DNA from: Acinetobacter lwoffii
GTDB lineage: Bacteria > Pseudomonadota > Gammaproteobacteria > Pseudomonadales > Moraxellaceae
DNA length: 41,882 nt
Assembly: GCF_002321025.1 (NCBI RefSeq)
Contig: NZ_DCLL01000054.1
Coordinates: 1-41,882, forward strand
Reading direction: 5' to 3'
Position numbers and translations under genes: made by a program. The first letter of the stretch is position 1, and each line of letters opens with the position of its first letter. Shown here piece by piece: positions 9,171 to 17,821 of the stretch. The notes under the pieces were generated by a model. It made no database searches. It was not told where the DNA came from and worked only from the letters and a program-made list of their open reading frames with translations.

Positions 9171-11849
9171 TTACACTCCTACCGCGACTGAAACAGGCTC
9201 TGCAAGAGATACCGTCGGTGCCAGACCGATTGGGTAGCCAATATAACCTGTCGGTAAATATTCAATCACTTGAACTGGAAGAACGATTGACGTCTCACCT
9301 GCTTTCACCGTGATTGTCTGACCATCTTGAACATTCAGGCGCGCTGCATCCTGCTCACCCACTGCAAATACCGCTTCAGGAATACGTGTTTCCATCGCTG
9401 GTGTTTTGATGGTAAATTCACCTGAACCAAAAATATGGTGCATCGGTACTAGACGGAAGCTTTCAGCATTGACCAGAACAGGTGCCGGTGCAACGAATGT
9501 ACGTGCCGGACGTTTTGCCAAACGGTCGAATAAACGAACGCCTGAATCACCACCTTTCAGTGAACCACCCACAGTTTCCTGGAACTTGTTCCAAGCTTGT
9601 GGCGAGTTCCAGCCTGCAGACCATGCAAATGGAACCAGTGGAGATGGAGTCTGGTCTCCGACATAACCTTCCATCGAGAATGTTAATGCGGAGTCTTTAT
9701 CTGTAGGCTGTTTCGGCTCATGTACAGACAATGGCGAACGCATTGAAGTACGACCTGAGTAACGACGTGGTTCACGTGCCACTTTCAAGCCATGAACACG
9801 GAAGCCCGCATCAGGTGCAACATCCAGAATGCCTTCAAGCGCAGGAACGTTTTTCGCCACTGACTCGATCACATCATCCAGTAAAGTCCAAGAAATCGCT
9901 TTGCCTTTTACGCCTGTTTCCAGAGCGTGTAACCAGCGCCAAGATTCCTTGATCGCCAATTCAGGATTGTAGTAGCTTGGGTCATACACTTGGTAGAAAC
10001 GTTGTGCACGGCCTTCTTGAGAAACGACAGTACCATCACCTTCAGCAAACGATGCAGCAGAAAGTACGATGTCGGCTTTTTTCACTGTTGCAGTTTCAGA
10101 GTGATCCAGTACGATCACATCTTTACCTGCAAGTGCAGCATCGACCTGTGCAGCAGGAAGACGACGGTAAAGGTCGTTTTCAACCACAATCACAGTATCG
10201 TAATCTTGTGCAAATGCTTGCTCTAGGCTTTGACCACCAAAGATTGCCATACCCATCGAGTTCACTTCAGGAACCGTCAAAGTCAGACCCGCATTACCCA
10301 GATTCTGTGCAACTTGTGCAGCAGCTTCCATAATGGCAGGATCTTGCAAGCTTGTACCCGAGATAATCAGTGGTTTCTTCGCAGCTTTTAAAGTGTCCGC
10401 AATGGTTTGTGCAAATGCTTTGGCATCGTCATCTAAACCAAGAATCGTTTCACCAGCAACTGCTGCAGCAACCGCAAAACCTAAACGCGCGATGTCGTTT
10501 GGAGAAGCAACCACTTCGCCTTCAGCAACATCAGACAAACGGGTTTGTGTCGCAGCCAGGATGTAAATCGGAGATTTTGTATCTTGGGCAATACGTTGTA
10601 CCGGCTCAGCTAACCATTCTTGCGTACGGCGCTCTGCCGCCATCTCTTTGCCTTTATTTTTCGCAGCCTGGCGAACAGATAAAGCCATACGTGGCGCAGT
10701 TTGTGTGAGGTCTTCACCCAAAATTAACACAGCATCGTAGCTTTCAATTTCACGCATGTTCGGGTTGTAAACACCCTCGGTTTGCATGATAGAAGCTGCC
10801 AACTCAACCAGATTCTGCTCTTTTTGAGATAGACCTGTTGAAAAGTTCTCTTGACCCACCAACTCACGAAGTGCGAAGTTTGATTCAAGTGATGCACGCG
10901 GTGAACCAATACCCAATACTTTTTTGCCCTGGATATTTGCAATGACCGTGTCTAGTGCTGCATCCACTGAAACAGTTTCAACAGTTGCACCTTGACGGAA
11001 TTGTGGTTGACGCGGACGGTCCTCACGGTTCACATAACCTGTACCGAAACGGCCTTTGTCGCATAGGAAGTACTGGTTGACTTCACCGTTATAACGGTTT
11101 TCTACGCGGCGAAGTTCGCCATAACGCTCACCCGGAGAGATGTTACAACCTGAAGAACAGCCTTGGCATACGCTTGGCGCATACTGCATGTCCCATTTAC
11201 GGTTGTAGCGAGCCGAATGAGTTTTGTCGGTGAATACACCTGTTGGACATACTTCAGTCAGGTTGCCCGAGAATTCAGACTCTAAAGTACCTGATTCAGG
11301 ACGACCGAAGTACACACGTGATGCATTGGCATACACGCCGAAGTCCGTACCACCTGCGTAGTCTTTGTAATAACGCACACAACGGTAACACGCGATACAA
11401 CGGTTCATTTCGTGAGAAATGAATGAGCCAAGCTCCTGGTTGTAATGGGTACGCTTCGTGAAACGGTAGCGACGACGGTCATGCTGCGTCATTACAGTCA
11501 TATCTTGTAAATGACAGTGACCCCCTTCTTCACAGACTGGACAGTCGTGCGGATGGTTGGTCATCAAGAATTCAACAATCGAAGCACGGAAATCTTTGGC
11601 TTCTTTGTCTTCAATCGAGATGTAGGTATTGTCAGATGCTGGCGTCATACATGACATGACCAAACGGCCACGCGTATCTTCTGGATTCGCGTACTGGGTC
11701 ACGGCACATTGACGGCAAGAACCGACAGAACCTAAGGATGGATGCCAACAAAAGTATGGGATATCAATGCCAAGACTCAAACATGCTTGTAGCAAGTTTT
11801 CCGAGCCGTTGACTTCATACGATTTGCCATCGACATGAATTGTAGCCAT
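9171..11849 (-). CDS. nuoG: NADH-quinone oxidoreductase subunit G
   Basis: An 892-residue iron-sulfur subunit, the largest of complex I. From the N-terminus: a [2Fe-2S] domain (PYFCWHPSLGSVGSCRQC), the His-Cys3 cluster motif in HPHDCPVCEEGGHCHLQ, a [4Fe-4S] motif in CIACYRCVRYY with the later EVCP cysteine, then CQGCSSGC with a distant cysteine in YFLCDKGR, which is the extra N7 cluster found in E. coli-type NuoG. The rest resembles a molybdopterin oxidoreductase fold without catalytic function. Start ATG at 11849 has AAGGA 8 nt upstream. Confidence 0.97.
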   Translation of the reverse strand: MATIHVDGKSYEVNGSENLLQACLSLGIDIPYFCWHPSLGSVGSCRQCAVTQYANPEDTRGRLVMSCMTPASDNTYISIEDKEAKDFRASIVEFLMTNHPHDCPVCEEGGHCHLQDMTVMTQHDRRRYRFTKRTHYNQELGSFISHEMNRCIACYRCVRYYKDYAGGTDFGVYANASRVYFGRPESGTLESEFSGNLTEVCPTGVFTDKTHSARYNRKWDMQYAPSVCQGCSSGCNISPGERYGELRRVENRYNGEVNQYFLCDKGRFGTGYVNREDRPRQPQFRQGATVETVSVDAALDTVIANIQGKKVLGIGSPRASLESNFALRELVGQENFSTGLSQKEQNLVELAASIMQTEGVYNPNMREIESYDAVLILGEDLTQTAPRMALSVRQAAKNKGKEMAAERRTQEWLAEPVQRIAQDTKSPIYILAATQTRLSDVAEGEVVASPNDIARLGFAVAAAVAGETILGLDDDAKAFAQTIADTLKAAKKPLIISGTSLQDPAIMEAAAQVAQNLGNAGLTLTVPEVNSMGMAIFGGQSLEQAFAQDYDTVIVVENDLYRRLPAAQVDAALAGKDVIVLDHSETATVKKADIVLSAASFAEGDGTVVSQEGRAQRFYQVYDPSYYNPELAIKESWRWLHALETGVKGKAISWTLLDDVIESVAKNVPALEGILDVAPDAGFRVHGLKVAREPRRYSGRTSMRSPLSVHEPKQPTDKDSALTFSMEGYVGDQTPSPLVPFAWSAGWNSPQAWNKFQETVGGSLKGGDSGVRLFDRLAKRPARTFVAPAPVLVNAESFRLVPMHHIFGSGEFTIKTPAMETRIPEAVFAVGEQDAARLNVQDGQTITVKAGETSIVLPVQVIEYLPTGYIGYPIGLAPTVSLAEPVSVAVGV

Positions 11850-11860
11850 AGTCGAATTCC

Positions 11861-13192
11861 TTAAGCTTGTTCTACGTTGCTGGTTTGAGCGGCGGCATTC
11901 ACAACCTTCGCTTCAAATTCGCCACGGAAATATTTGAGTGCGCCCATAAGCGGCTCCATTGCACCCGGTGCGTGGGCACAGAAAGTTTTACCAATCCAAA
12001 GCTTACGAGTCAGTTCTTGTAAGTGATCGATATCTTCTTTCTTACCTGTGCCATCTTCCAGTGCTTTCAGCGCTTTCACAGCCCAAGGTAAGCCATCACG
12101 GCAAGGCGTACAGAAACCACATGATTCGCGTGCAAAGAATTCTTCGAGGTTACGTGTCGCTGAAACCATACATTGGGTTTCATCTACCACCATCAGTAAG
12201 CAAGTCCCTAAACGCGAACCTGCCTTCATGATGCTTTCCGCATCCATAGGAAGATCAATATGCTCAGCAGCCAGGAAGTCAGTCGATGCACCACCCGGTA
12301 ACCATGCTTTCAGTTTTAAGCCGTCACGCATACCACCCGCATGGTCTTCAATCACTTCACGTGCTGTCGTACCAAATGGAAGCTCCCATAGACCTGGGAA
12401 TTTTACCTTACCTGATGCACCATAAATCTTGGTGCCTGGATCTTTCGACTTACCCGCAGACAAGTTGATATACCATTCAGGACCACGCAGCATGATGGCT
12501 GGTAAGTTGTTGTAGGTCTCTACGTTGTTGACAATCGTAGGACGACCCCAAGCACCTGCAACTTGCGGGAATGGCGGTTTAGTACGCGGGTTGGCACGGC
12601 GACCTTCTAGCGAGTTAATCAATGCAGTTTCTTCACCGCAGATATAACGACCCGCACCGGTATGCACGTGTAACTCGAAGTTCCAGCCTGTACCAAGGAT
12701 GTTATCCCCTAAGTAACCTTTGGCACGAACTTGCTCAAGTGCTTCATTTAAGTACTGAGCAGCTTCAATGTACTCGCCACGGATAAAGATATAACCGTGT
12801 GTTGCTTCAAGCGTATAGCCTGCAATCAGCATGCCTTCGATCAATTGATGCGGAAGATCTTCCATCAACAAACGGTCTTTAAAGGTACCTGGTTCCATCT
12901 CATCGGCATTACAAATCAGGTAACGTGGACCTGAGTTGTCGTTTGGCGCCATCAAAGACCATTTGATACCTGCCGGGAAGCCTGCACCACCACGACCTTT
13001 TACAGTCGCTGCCTTAACCACTTCCAATACATCTTTAGGCGACATAGACAGGACTTTTTTAAAGCCTGCATAACCTTCCAGCGCTTCGTAATCATCTGCA
13101 TTACGTACGTTGGCCCGCTTGCTTAAACGCCATGTTAATGGATGCGTTTCCGGGTTACCGTCGCCATAAATTGGTTTTGGTTCAGTATTCAT
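11861..13192 (-). CDS. nuoF: NADH-quinone oxidoreductase subunit F (NADH/FMN-binding)
   Basis: A 443-residue peripheral subunit that oxidises NADH via FMN. The glycine-rich GRGGAGFPAGIKW motif (about residues 66-78) and ICNADEMEPGTFKDR bind FMN/NADH; GRYICGEETALINSLEG is conserved; the [4Fe-4S] N3 cluster ligands are in SCGFCTPCRDG plus a later cysteine in KTFCAHAPGA. Start overlaps the nuoE stop by 4 nt (ATGA), with GGAG 8 nt upstream. Confidence 0.97.
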   Translation of the reverse strand: MNTEPKPIYGDGNPETHPLTWRLSKRANVRNADDYEALEGYAGFKKVLSMSPKDVLEVVKAATVKGRGGAGFPAGIKWSLMAPNDNSGPRYLICNADEMEPGTFKDRLLMEDLPHQLIEGMLIAGYTLEATHGYIFIRGEYIEAAQYLNEALEQVRAKGYLGDNILGTGWNFELHVHTGAGRYICGEETALINSLEGRRANPRTKPPFPQVAGAWGRPTIVNNVETYNNLPAIMLRGPEWYINLSAGKSKDPGTKIYGASGKVKFPGLWELPFGTTAREVIEDHAGGMRDGLKLKAWLPGGASTDFLAAEHIDLPMDAESIMKAGSRLGTCLLMVVDETQCMVSATRNLEEFFARESCGFCTPCRDGLPWAVKALKALEDGTGKKEDIDHLQELTRKLWIGKTFCAHAPGAMEPLMGALKYFRGEFEAKVVNAAAQTSNVEQA

Positions 13193-13698
13193 ACATACTT
13201 CTCCAACAGCTGTTTCACCGAAGTCACTTCAACCAGACCGTGCGTGTCTTCATCAATCATTAAGGTTGGACCTTTGTCACAGTTGCCCAGACAGCAAATT
13301 GGCAGCAAAGTGAAACGACCATCTGCAGTCGTTTGACCAAACTGGATTCCTAATTCGCGCTGGAATGCTTCTGCCAAAGTTTCCGCACCCATCAAGAAAC
13401 ACGCAATCGAATCACATAATAAAATTACGTGACGACCGACCGGCTGACGGTAAATACGGTTATAGAACGTTGCCACACCTTCCAGGTCTGCAACGCTCAT
13501 GCTCAGCATTTGTGCGATGGCATTCATTTGCGCATCATCTACCCAGCCATTACGGCGTTGTACACACTTCAGCGCATCTAGACACGCTGCACGTGGGTAT
13601 GGGTAGTGCCCCATGTGATGTTCGATATCGTGAATTTCGTCCGCAGTCAAAATCCCTTCAACATTCACACGTGGCTTTTTATCAGTCAAAATCATCAT
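13189..13698 (-). CDS. nuoE: NADH-quinone oxidoreductase subunit E ([2Fe-2S])
   Basis: A 169-residue thioredoxin-fold subunit holding cluster N1a next to the FMN. Candidate ligands are the cysteines in LCDSIACFLMG and in CCLGNCDKGPT. The GVATFYNRIYRQPVGRH segment is typical. It lies between nuoCD (14 nt gap) and nuoF (4 nt overlap). Confidence 0.96.
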   Translation of the reverse strand: MMILTDKKPRVNVEGILTADEIHDIEHHMGHYPYPRAACLDALKCVQRRNGWVDDAQMNAIAQMLSMSVADLEGVATFYNRIYRQPVGRHVILLCDSIACFLMGAETLAEAFQRELGIQFGQTTADGRFTLLPICCLGNCDKGPTLMIDEDTHGLVEVTSVKQLLEKYV

Positions 13699-13712
13699 AA
13701 TGCGTTTACCCC

Positions 13713-15500
13713 TTAGCGATCCACGTCAGCCATTACGACGTCAATGGTCGCTAAATAAATGATTAAGTCAGACATTAAGCTGCCGTTAATCACAGAAGGC
13801 ATTTGCTGTAAATGCGTGAAGGTTGGTGTACGGATACGGGTACGGTAACTCATGGTTGACTTGTCTGAAGTCAAGTAGTAGTTCGACGCGCCTTTCACCA
13901 CTTCCGCCATCACAGATGCTTCACCCGCAGGCATTACAGGACCCCAAGATACACTCAGGAAGTGCGTAATCAAGGTTTCAATATCTTGTAATGTCTTGTC
14001 TTTTGGTGGTGGAACAGCCAGTGGATGATCTGCTTTGTACGCACCAGACGGCATATTATCTAAACATTGTTTGATAATTTTCAGTGATTCTTCGATTTCA
14101 CGGTAGTGAACGATAACACGTGCATAGGCATCGCCTTCGTACTCAACCGGCACTTCGAAGTCATAATTTTCATAGCCGCTATATGGACGATATTTACGTA
14201 CGTCAAAGTCGATACCTGTAGCGCGTAGACCTGTACCTGTTACACCCCAAGCCAATGCAGATTTTGCATCGTATTGCGCAACATTACGGGTACGACCCAC
14301 AAACACCGAGTTTTTCAGCGCTGCAGTATGGTATTCCTTCAAACGTTTCGGCATCCAGTCCAGGATTTCACGGATCAGGTGCTGCCAGTTGTTTGGAAGG
14401 TCATGTGCTGTACCGCCAATACGGAACCATGCCGGGTGCATACGGTAACCGGTGATCGCTTCAATCGCGTCATAGATTTTCTGACGGTCAGCAAACATGT
14501 AGAAGACTGGCGTCATACCGCCGGCATCCTGAATCGCAGTACCAATGAACAGCAAGTGGTTATTGATACGAAACAGTTCAGACATCATCACGCGAATACA
14601 TTGCGCACGGTCAGGTACCGTAATACCCGCCATTTGCTCTACGCCAAGCACGTAAGGCATGTTTTGCGCACAACCACCGAGGTAGTCGACACGGTCTGTA
14701 TACGGAATGAATGAATGCCAGGTTTGACGTTCAGCCATCTTTTCCACACCACGGTGGTGATAACCGATGTCAGGCACACAGTCTTTCACTTCTTCACCGT
14801 CCAGCTGCAAGATCACACGGAACGCACCGTGCGCAGATGGATGGTTCGGACCCAAGTTCAGGAACATGAAGTCTTCATCGGCATTGCCGCGCTTCATACC
14901 CCAATCTTCAGGGACGAAACGAAGATGTTCCTGTTCGTAGTCCTGTTTGGCTTTATCTTGCAAATACGGCGTATATTCAGTCGCACGCGCAGAATATTCT
15001 TTACGTAGCGGATGACCTTCCCAATAGGTTGGCAACAAGATACGACGGAGCATTGGATGCCCTTCGAAATTGATCCCGAACATATCGTAAGCTTCACGTT
15101 CGTACCAGTTGGCATTTGGCCAAATATTGGTTGCCGTCGGAAGATTCAAATCGCTTTCAGCTAAGGCAACTTTAATACGAATGTCAGTATTACGCTCGAG
15201 CGACAACAGGTGATAGAACACGGTGAAGTCAGACGCAGGTAAACCGTCGCGGTGCGTACGCAGACGCTCATCTACCGCTGACAGGTCGAACAACATCACG
15301 TAAGGACGTGACACTGTACGCAAGAACATTAAAACTTCTTGTACACGTGCGCGCTCAACCCAGACTGTCGGGAAATCCTCGAAAGTCGTTTGCACAAAGA
15401 AGTTCTCACCAAATTTGGTTTTGAGTTCTTCAATGATGGCAAATGCTGGGCGTGAATCAACAGGCGTTGATTCTGGCATAGCAATGTCAATTTCAGCCAT
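13713..15500 (-). CDS. nuoCD: NADH-quinone oxidoreductase fused subunit C/D
   Basis: A 595-residue fusion. Residues about 20-190 are NuoC (ending with the ANWYEREAYDMFGINFEGHP...LRRILLPTYWEGHPLRKEY signature); residues about 210-595 are NuoD (LGPNHPSAHGAFR, DIGYHHRGVEKMAE, EQMAGI, and the C-terminal YLATIDVVMADVDR). NuoD contributes to the quinone site. The C-D fusion is the arrangement of E. coli and many gammaproteobacteria. Start ATG at 15500 has AGGA about 10 nt upstream. It is separated from nuoB by 91 nt, the only large gap inside the operon. Confidence 0.97.
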   Translation of the reverse strand: MAEIDIAMPESTPVDSRPAFAIIEELKTKFGENFFVQTTFEDFPTVWVERARVQEVLMFLRTVSRPYVMLFDLSAVDERLRTHRDGLPASDFTVFYHLLSLERNTDIRIKVALAESDLNLPTATNIWPNANWYEREAYDMFGINFEGHPMLRRILLPTYWEGHPLRKEYSARATEYTPYLQDKAKQDYEQEHLRFVPEDWGMKRGNADEDFMFLNLGPNHPSAHGAFRVILQLDGEEVKDCVPDIGYHHRGVEKMAERQTWHSFIPYTDRVDYLGGCAQNMPYVLGVEQMAGITVPDRAQCIRVMMSELFRINNHLLFIGTAIQDAGGMTPVFYMFADRQKIYDAIEAITGYRMHPAWFRIGGTAHDLPNNWQHLIREILDWMPKRLKEYHTAALKNSVFVGRTRNVAQYDAKSALAWGVTGTGLRATGIDFDVRKYRPYSGYENYDFEVPVEYEGDAYARVIVHYREIEESLKIIKQCLDNMPSGAYKADHPLAVPPPKDKTLQDIETLITHFLSVSWGPVMPAGEASVMAEVVKGASNYYLTSDKSTMSYRTRIRTPTFTHLQQMPSVINGSLMSDLIIYLATIDVVMADVDR

Positions 15501-15538
15501 TGGCTTGGCTTCCTATTTAATACAAATTCAGTCAATCT

Positions 15539-15588
15539 AAACGACAATTACACCCATAGCGGGTGCACAACAAAACAACCTGTCGTTT
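15539..15588 (-). other. Two-level hairpin in the nuoB-nuoCD gap
   Basis: Outer arms AAACGAC (15539-15545) and GTCGTTT (15582-15588) are exact complements, and a second perfect hairpin, CACCC (15551-15555) with GGGTG (15561-15565), lies inside. No T-run follows, so this is not a standard terminator. It could be an mRNA processing or stability element between nuoB and nuoCD; that role is inferred only. Confidence 0.5.
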
Positions 15589-15591
15589 AAA

Positions 15592-16272
15592 TTATTTAAT
15601 TTCATCCATAGAGCGTAAGTTCTTCACAGCAACACGCTGGTCTTTCTTACGGTCACGTTCCGGCATCATCTTTGGCTTATACACTGGCTTAAGATCATCA
15701 CCGATCACCGCAGAAAGCGGACGACGCTCTAGTTGAATCTGGTCTTGCAACAGCATCAATGCCTGAATCAAAGCTTCAGGACGTGGTGGGCAACCTGGAA
15801 TATACACATCGACCGGGATGATTTTATCCACACCTTGTACGACTGAATAAATATCGTACATACCACCTGAGTTGGCACATGCACCCATTGAAATGACCCA
15901 TTTCGGTTCCAGCATCTGTTCATATAGACGTTGAATTACTGGTGCCATTTTCACGAAGCAAGTACCCGCTACAATCATTAAGTCTGCCTGACGCGGTGAA
16001 GCACGGATAACCTCGGCACCAAAACGTGACAAGTCATGCACGCCGGTCAAGGTGGTTGCATATTCTACGTAGCAGCAAGATGTACCAAAGTTAAATGGCC
16101 AAACTGAGTTTTTACGACCCCAGTTGACTGCTGTATGTACCACATCCTCTAAGCGAGTCATGAATACATTTTTATTCACTTCTTCTTCTAGCAACGGATC
16201 TTCTACAACAATACGTTCCTGAAGTGGATATTGGTCAGCATCCGGATTCGCACGGGTTAATGTGTATTTCAT
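15592..16272 (-). CDS. nuoB: NADH-quinone oxidoreductase subunit B ([4Fe-4S] N2)
   Basis: A 226-residue subunit carrying the terminal cluster N2 that reduces quinone. The ligand set is visible: the tandem cysteines in FGTSCCYVEYATT, the cysteine in VAGTCFVKMAP, and the cysteine in YIPGCPPRPEAL; SMGACANSGGMYD is also diagnostic. Start ATG at 16272 has GGAG about 9 nt upstream. It follows nuoA closely (6 nt). Confidence 0.97.
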   Translation of the reverse strand: MKYTLTRANPDADQYPLQERIVVEDPLLEEEVNKNVFMTRLEDVVHTAVNWGRKNSVWPFNFGTSCCYVEYATTLTGVHDLSRFGAEVIRASPRQADLMIVAGTCFVKMAPVIQRLYEQMLEPKWVISMGACANSGGMYDIYSVVQGVDKIIPVDVYIPGCPPRPEALIQALMLLQDQIQLERRPLSAVIGDDLKPVYKPKMMPERDRKKDQRVAVKNLRSMDEIK

Positions 16273-16278
16273 CCCGTC

Positions 16279-16824
16279 TTACTCCTTATCAGATGATTTA
16301 GCCGGTGAGCTTTTCACACGACCAGAGGATTGAGCTGGGATTTGACCTGTAGGGTCGATTACCAATTCTTCAATTGAGTTGAAGCGCGTAATTTCTGCTA
16401 GATCCATATTTGGCGAACCAATTTTAGCTTTAACACCTGCGGCTTTACGTCTGTCTGAAGGTGCCCAATTGAGTGCACCTGTCGATAATTCGTAAATCAA
16501 ACCAACAATTAAAACCAAAATAAAGATAGCTGCAGTTGCAAAACCAATCCAACCTACTTCACGAACAGAAACCGCCCATGCATATAGATAAAGTGCTTCT
16601 AAATCAAACACCACGAAGAAAATTGCAACTAAATAGAACTTTGCAGACAAGCGGATACGAGCTCCACCTGCGCTAACTACACCTGACTCAAACTGCTCCT
16701 GCTTGGCACGGCCCCATGATTTACCCCCGAGGAGTAATGGGACAGTCAGCATAAAGACGCATAAAAATGTAACGCCGATCACGAAGGCAATAATTGCCCA
16801 TTCGTATGGAGTAATAGCACTCAT
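16279..16824 (-). CDS. nuoA: NADH-quinone oxidoreductase subunit A
   Basis: A 181-residue membrane subunit with three helices; conserved FESGVVSAGGARIRLSAKFYLVAIFFVVFDLEALYLY region with the acidic cluster that sits near the quinone channel. The start at 16824 is chosen over an in-frame start at 16896 because AGGAG lies 10 nt upstream and the family begins right at the first helix (TPYEWAIIAF). The C-terminus extends about 50 residues beyond the third helix, longer than E. coli NuoA (147), and is Ser/Lys rich. First gene of the nuo operon. Confidence 0.95.
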   Translation of the reverse strand: MSAITPYEWAIIAFVIGVTFLCVFMLTVPLLLGGKSWGRAKQEQFESGVVSAGGARIRLSAKFYLVAIFFVVFDLEALYLYAWAVSVREVGWIGFATAAIFILVLIVGLIYELSTGALNWAPSDRRKAAGVKAKIGSPNMDLAEITRFNSIEELVIDPTGQIPAQSSGRVKSSPAKSSDKE

Positions 16825-17396
16825 GCGGGGATAACTCCTGGCAGGCCTATTTGTTAACAAAGAATGTATGTATTGGCCTTCAAATACACCAAACACAAAA
16901 TTAATCCCGCCAATTGTACCTGATTTTGGATTTCACTTGCTAGTTTATAAGCCTTAGTCTTTGGGATGATTTTTTAGACATTTCAGCATTTAATTTGACT
17001 TTAATCATTCAGAATTCGTTTTAATCGTTTTCCTAAATTAAATTTTAATTATCTATTAATTTTTCCATAAATAGCGCTGCCAGAAAATAGACTGATCGAT
17101 GAGCTGCTTTTCTCGCCCACCCATTTACATATAGTCCTTTTCACTATTGAATCCAAGTTAAATCAGATAAAAACTTATTTTAACACCTATTATTCCCTTC
17201 AAACTATTTGATTTAACTTGAGATTTAATGTGATTTTTTACATTTAACTGCTGATTTACCCCCTGCAGCCACTTGGTAAGCTTAGATTGGCAATTGTGTC
17301 TTTTTGCAACATGCTCAACGGACTGATTCAGAATATGTTATTTCTATTTCTAAACCACATCATGACATTAATAAAGTAACAATAAGGAGTCCTTGC
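16825..17396. other. Divergent intergenic region, nuoA / 17397 gene
   Basis: About 570 bp of AT-rich DNA with no credible gene. It must hold the nuo promoter and the promoter of the plus-strand gene. The clearest structure is a perfect 12-bp inverted repeat, CAAGTTAAATCA at 17154-17165 and its complement TGATTTAACTTG at 17209-17220, 43 bp apart, which looks more like paired regulator sites than a terminator. Confidence 0.5.
16913..16918 (-). promoter_or_regulatory. Possible -10 box of the nuo promoter
   Basis: On the minus strand TACAAT lies about 90 nt before the nuoA start. A convincing -35 box at the right distance is not visible, so this is only a candidate; the true promoter may lie farther upstream in the AT-rich region up to 17150. 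Confidence 0.3.
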
Positions 17397-17753
17397 ATGT
17401 CTCTACGCTTTTCTCATCGACCTAATTATTTTTTATTTGCTCAATTACTGGTTCGACATATAGAAAATTACATCCAAAAAAATCCCAACATAAGCCAGGC
17501 AGCTTTTGACTTACGTGACATCCATGCACTTTTTCAAGAAGATCACGCCTCTTCCAGCATCAATCTGGATGGCATTATGAATATCGCTGACGAATATAAA
17601 GTCGAAACGTTATCAGGCGACCAGAAACTGATTCAGCGCTATAATGTCGATGCGAAAAACACCAAACTATTGATCGACTTTAACCCTGAAGCGCTACAAA
17701 GCTTAAAAGAGGGTAAATCACTCATTGAACCTGATGCGACCATTCAGGAATAA
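17397..17753 (+). CDS. Uncharacterised small protein
   Basis: A 118-residue protein I do not recognise. It starts at the ATG at 17397, which has AAGGAG 8 nt upstream; an in-frame ATG at 17304 lacks such a site. No signal peptide or membrane helix is evident; the sequence is soluble-looking and slightly acidic, with an N-terminal amphipathic helix (FLFAQLLVRHIENYIQKN) and a mixed C-terminal half with a DFNPEALQSLKEG segment. It is transcribed convergently with bfmS and shares a bidirectional terminator at 17768-17797. Confidence 0.7.
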   Translation: MSLRFSHRPNYFLFAQLLVRHIENYIQKNPNISQAAFDLRDIHALFQEDHASSSINLDGIMNIADEYKVETLSGDQKLIQRYNVDAKNTKLLIDFNPEALQSLKEGKSLIEPDATIQE

Positions 17754-17767
17754 AAATCGCTCCCAAT

Positions 17768-17797
17768 AAAAAAACGATGCCGATGCATCGTTTTTTT
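17768..17797. terminator. Bidirectional terminator between the 17397 gene and bfmS
   Basis: A perfect 13-bp stem: A-run plus ACGATGC at 17768-17780 and GCATCGT plus T-run at 17785-17797, with a 4-nt loop. It serves the convergent gene ends on both strands. Confidence 0.88.
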
Positions 17798-17821
17798 ATG
17801 ACTAAAATCATTCACACAATA

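Noticed and set aside
16279..16896. 24-residue extension of nuoA
   Set aside because: The family starts near the first helix, and the ATG at 16824 has a good AGGAG site; the extension lies over a likely promoter.
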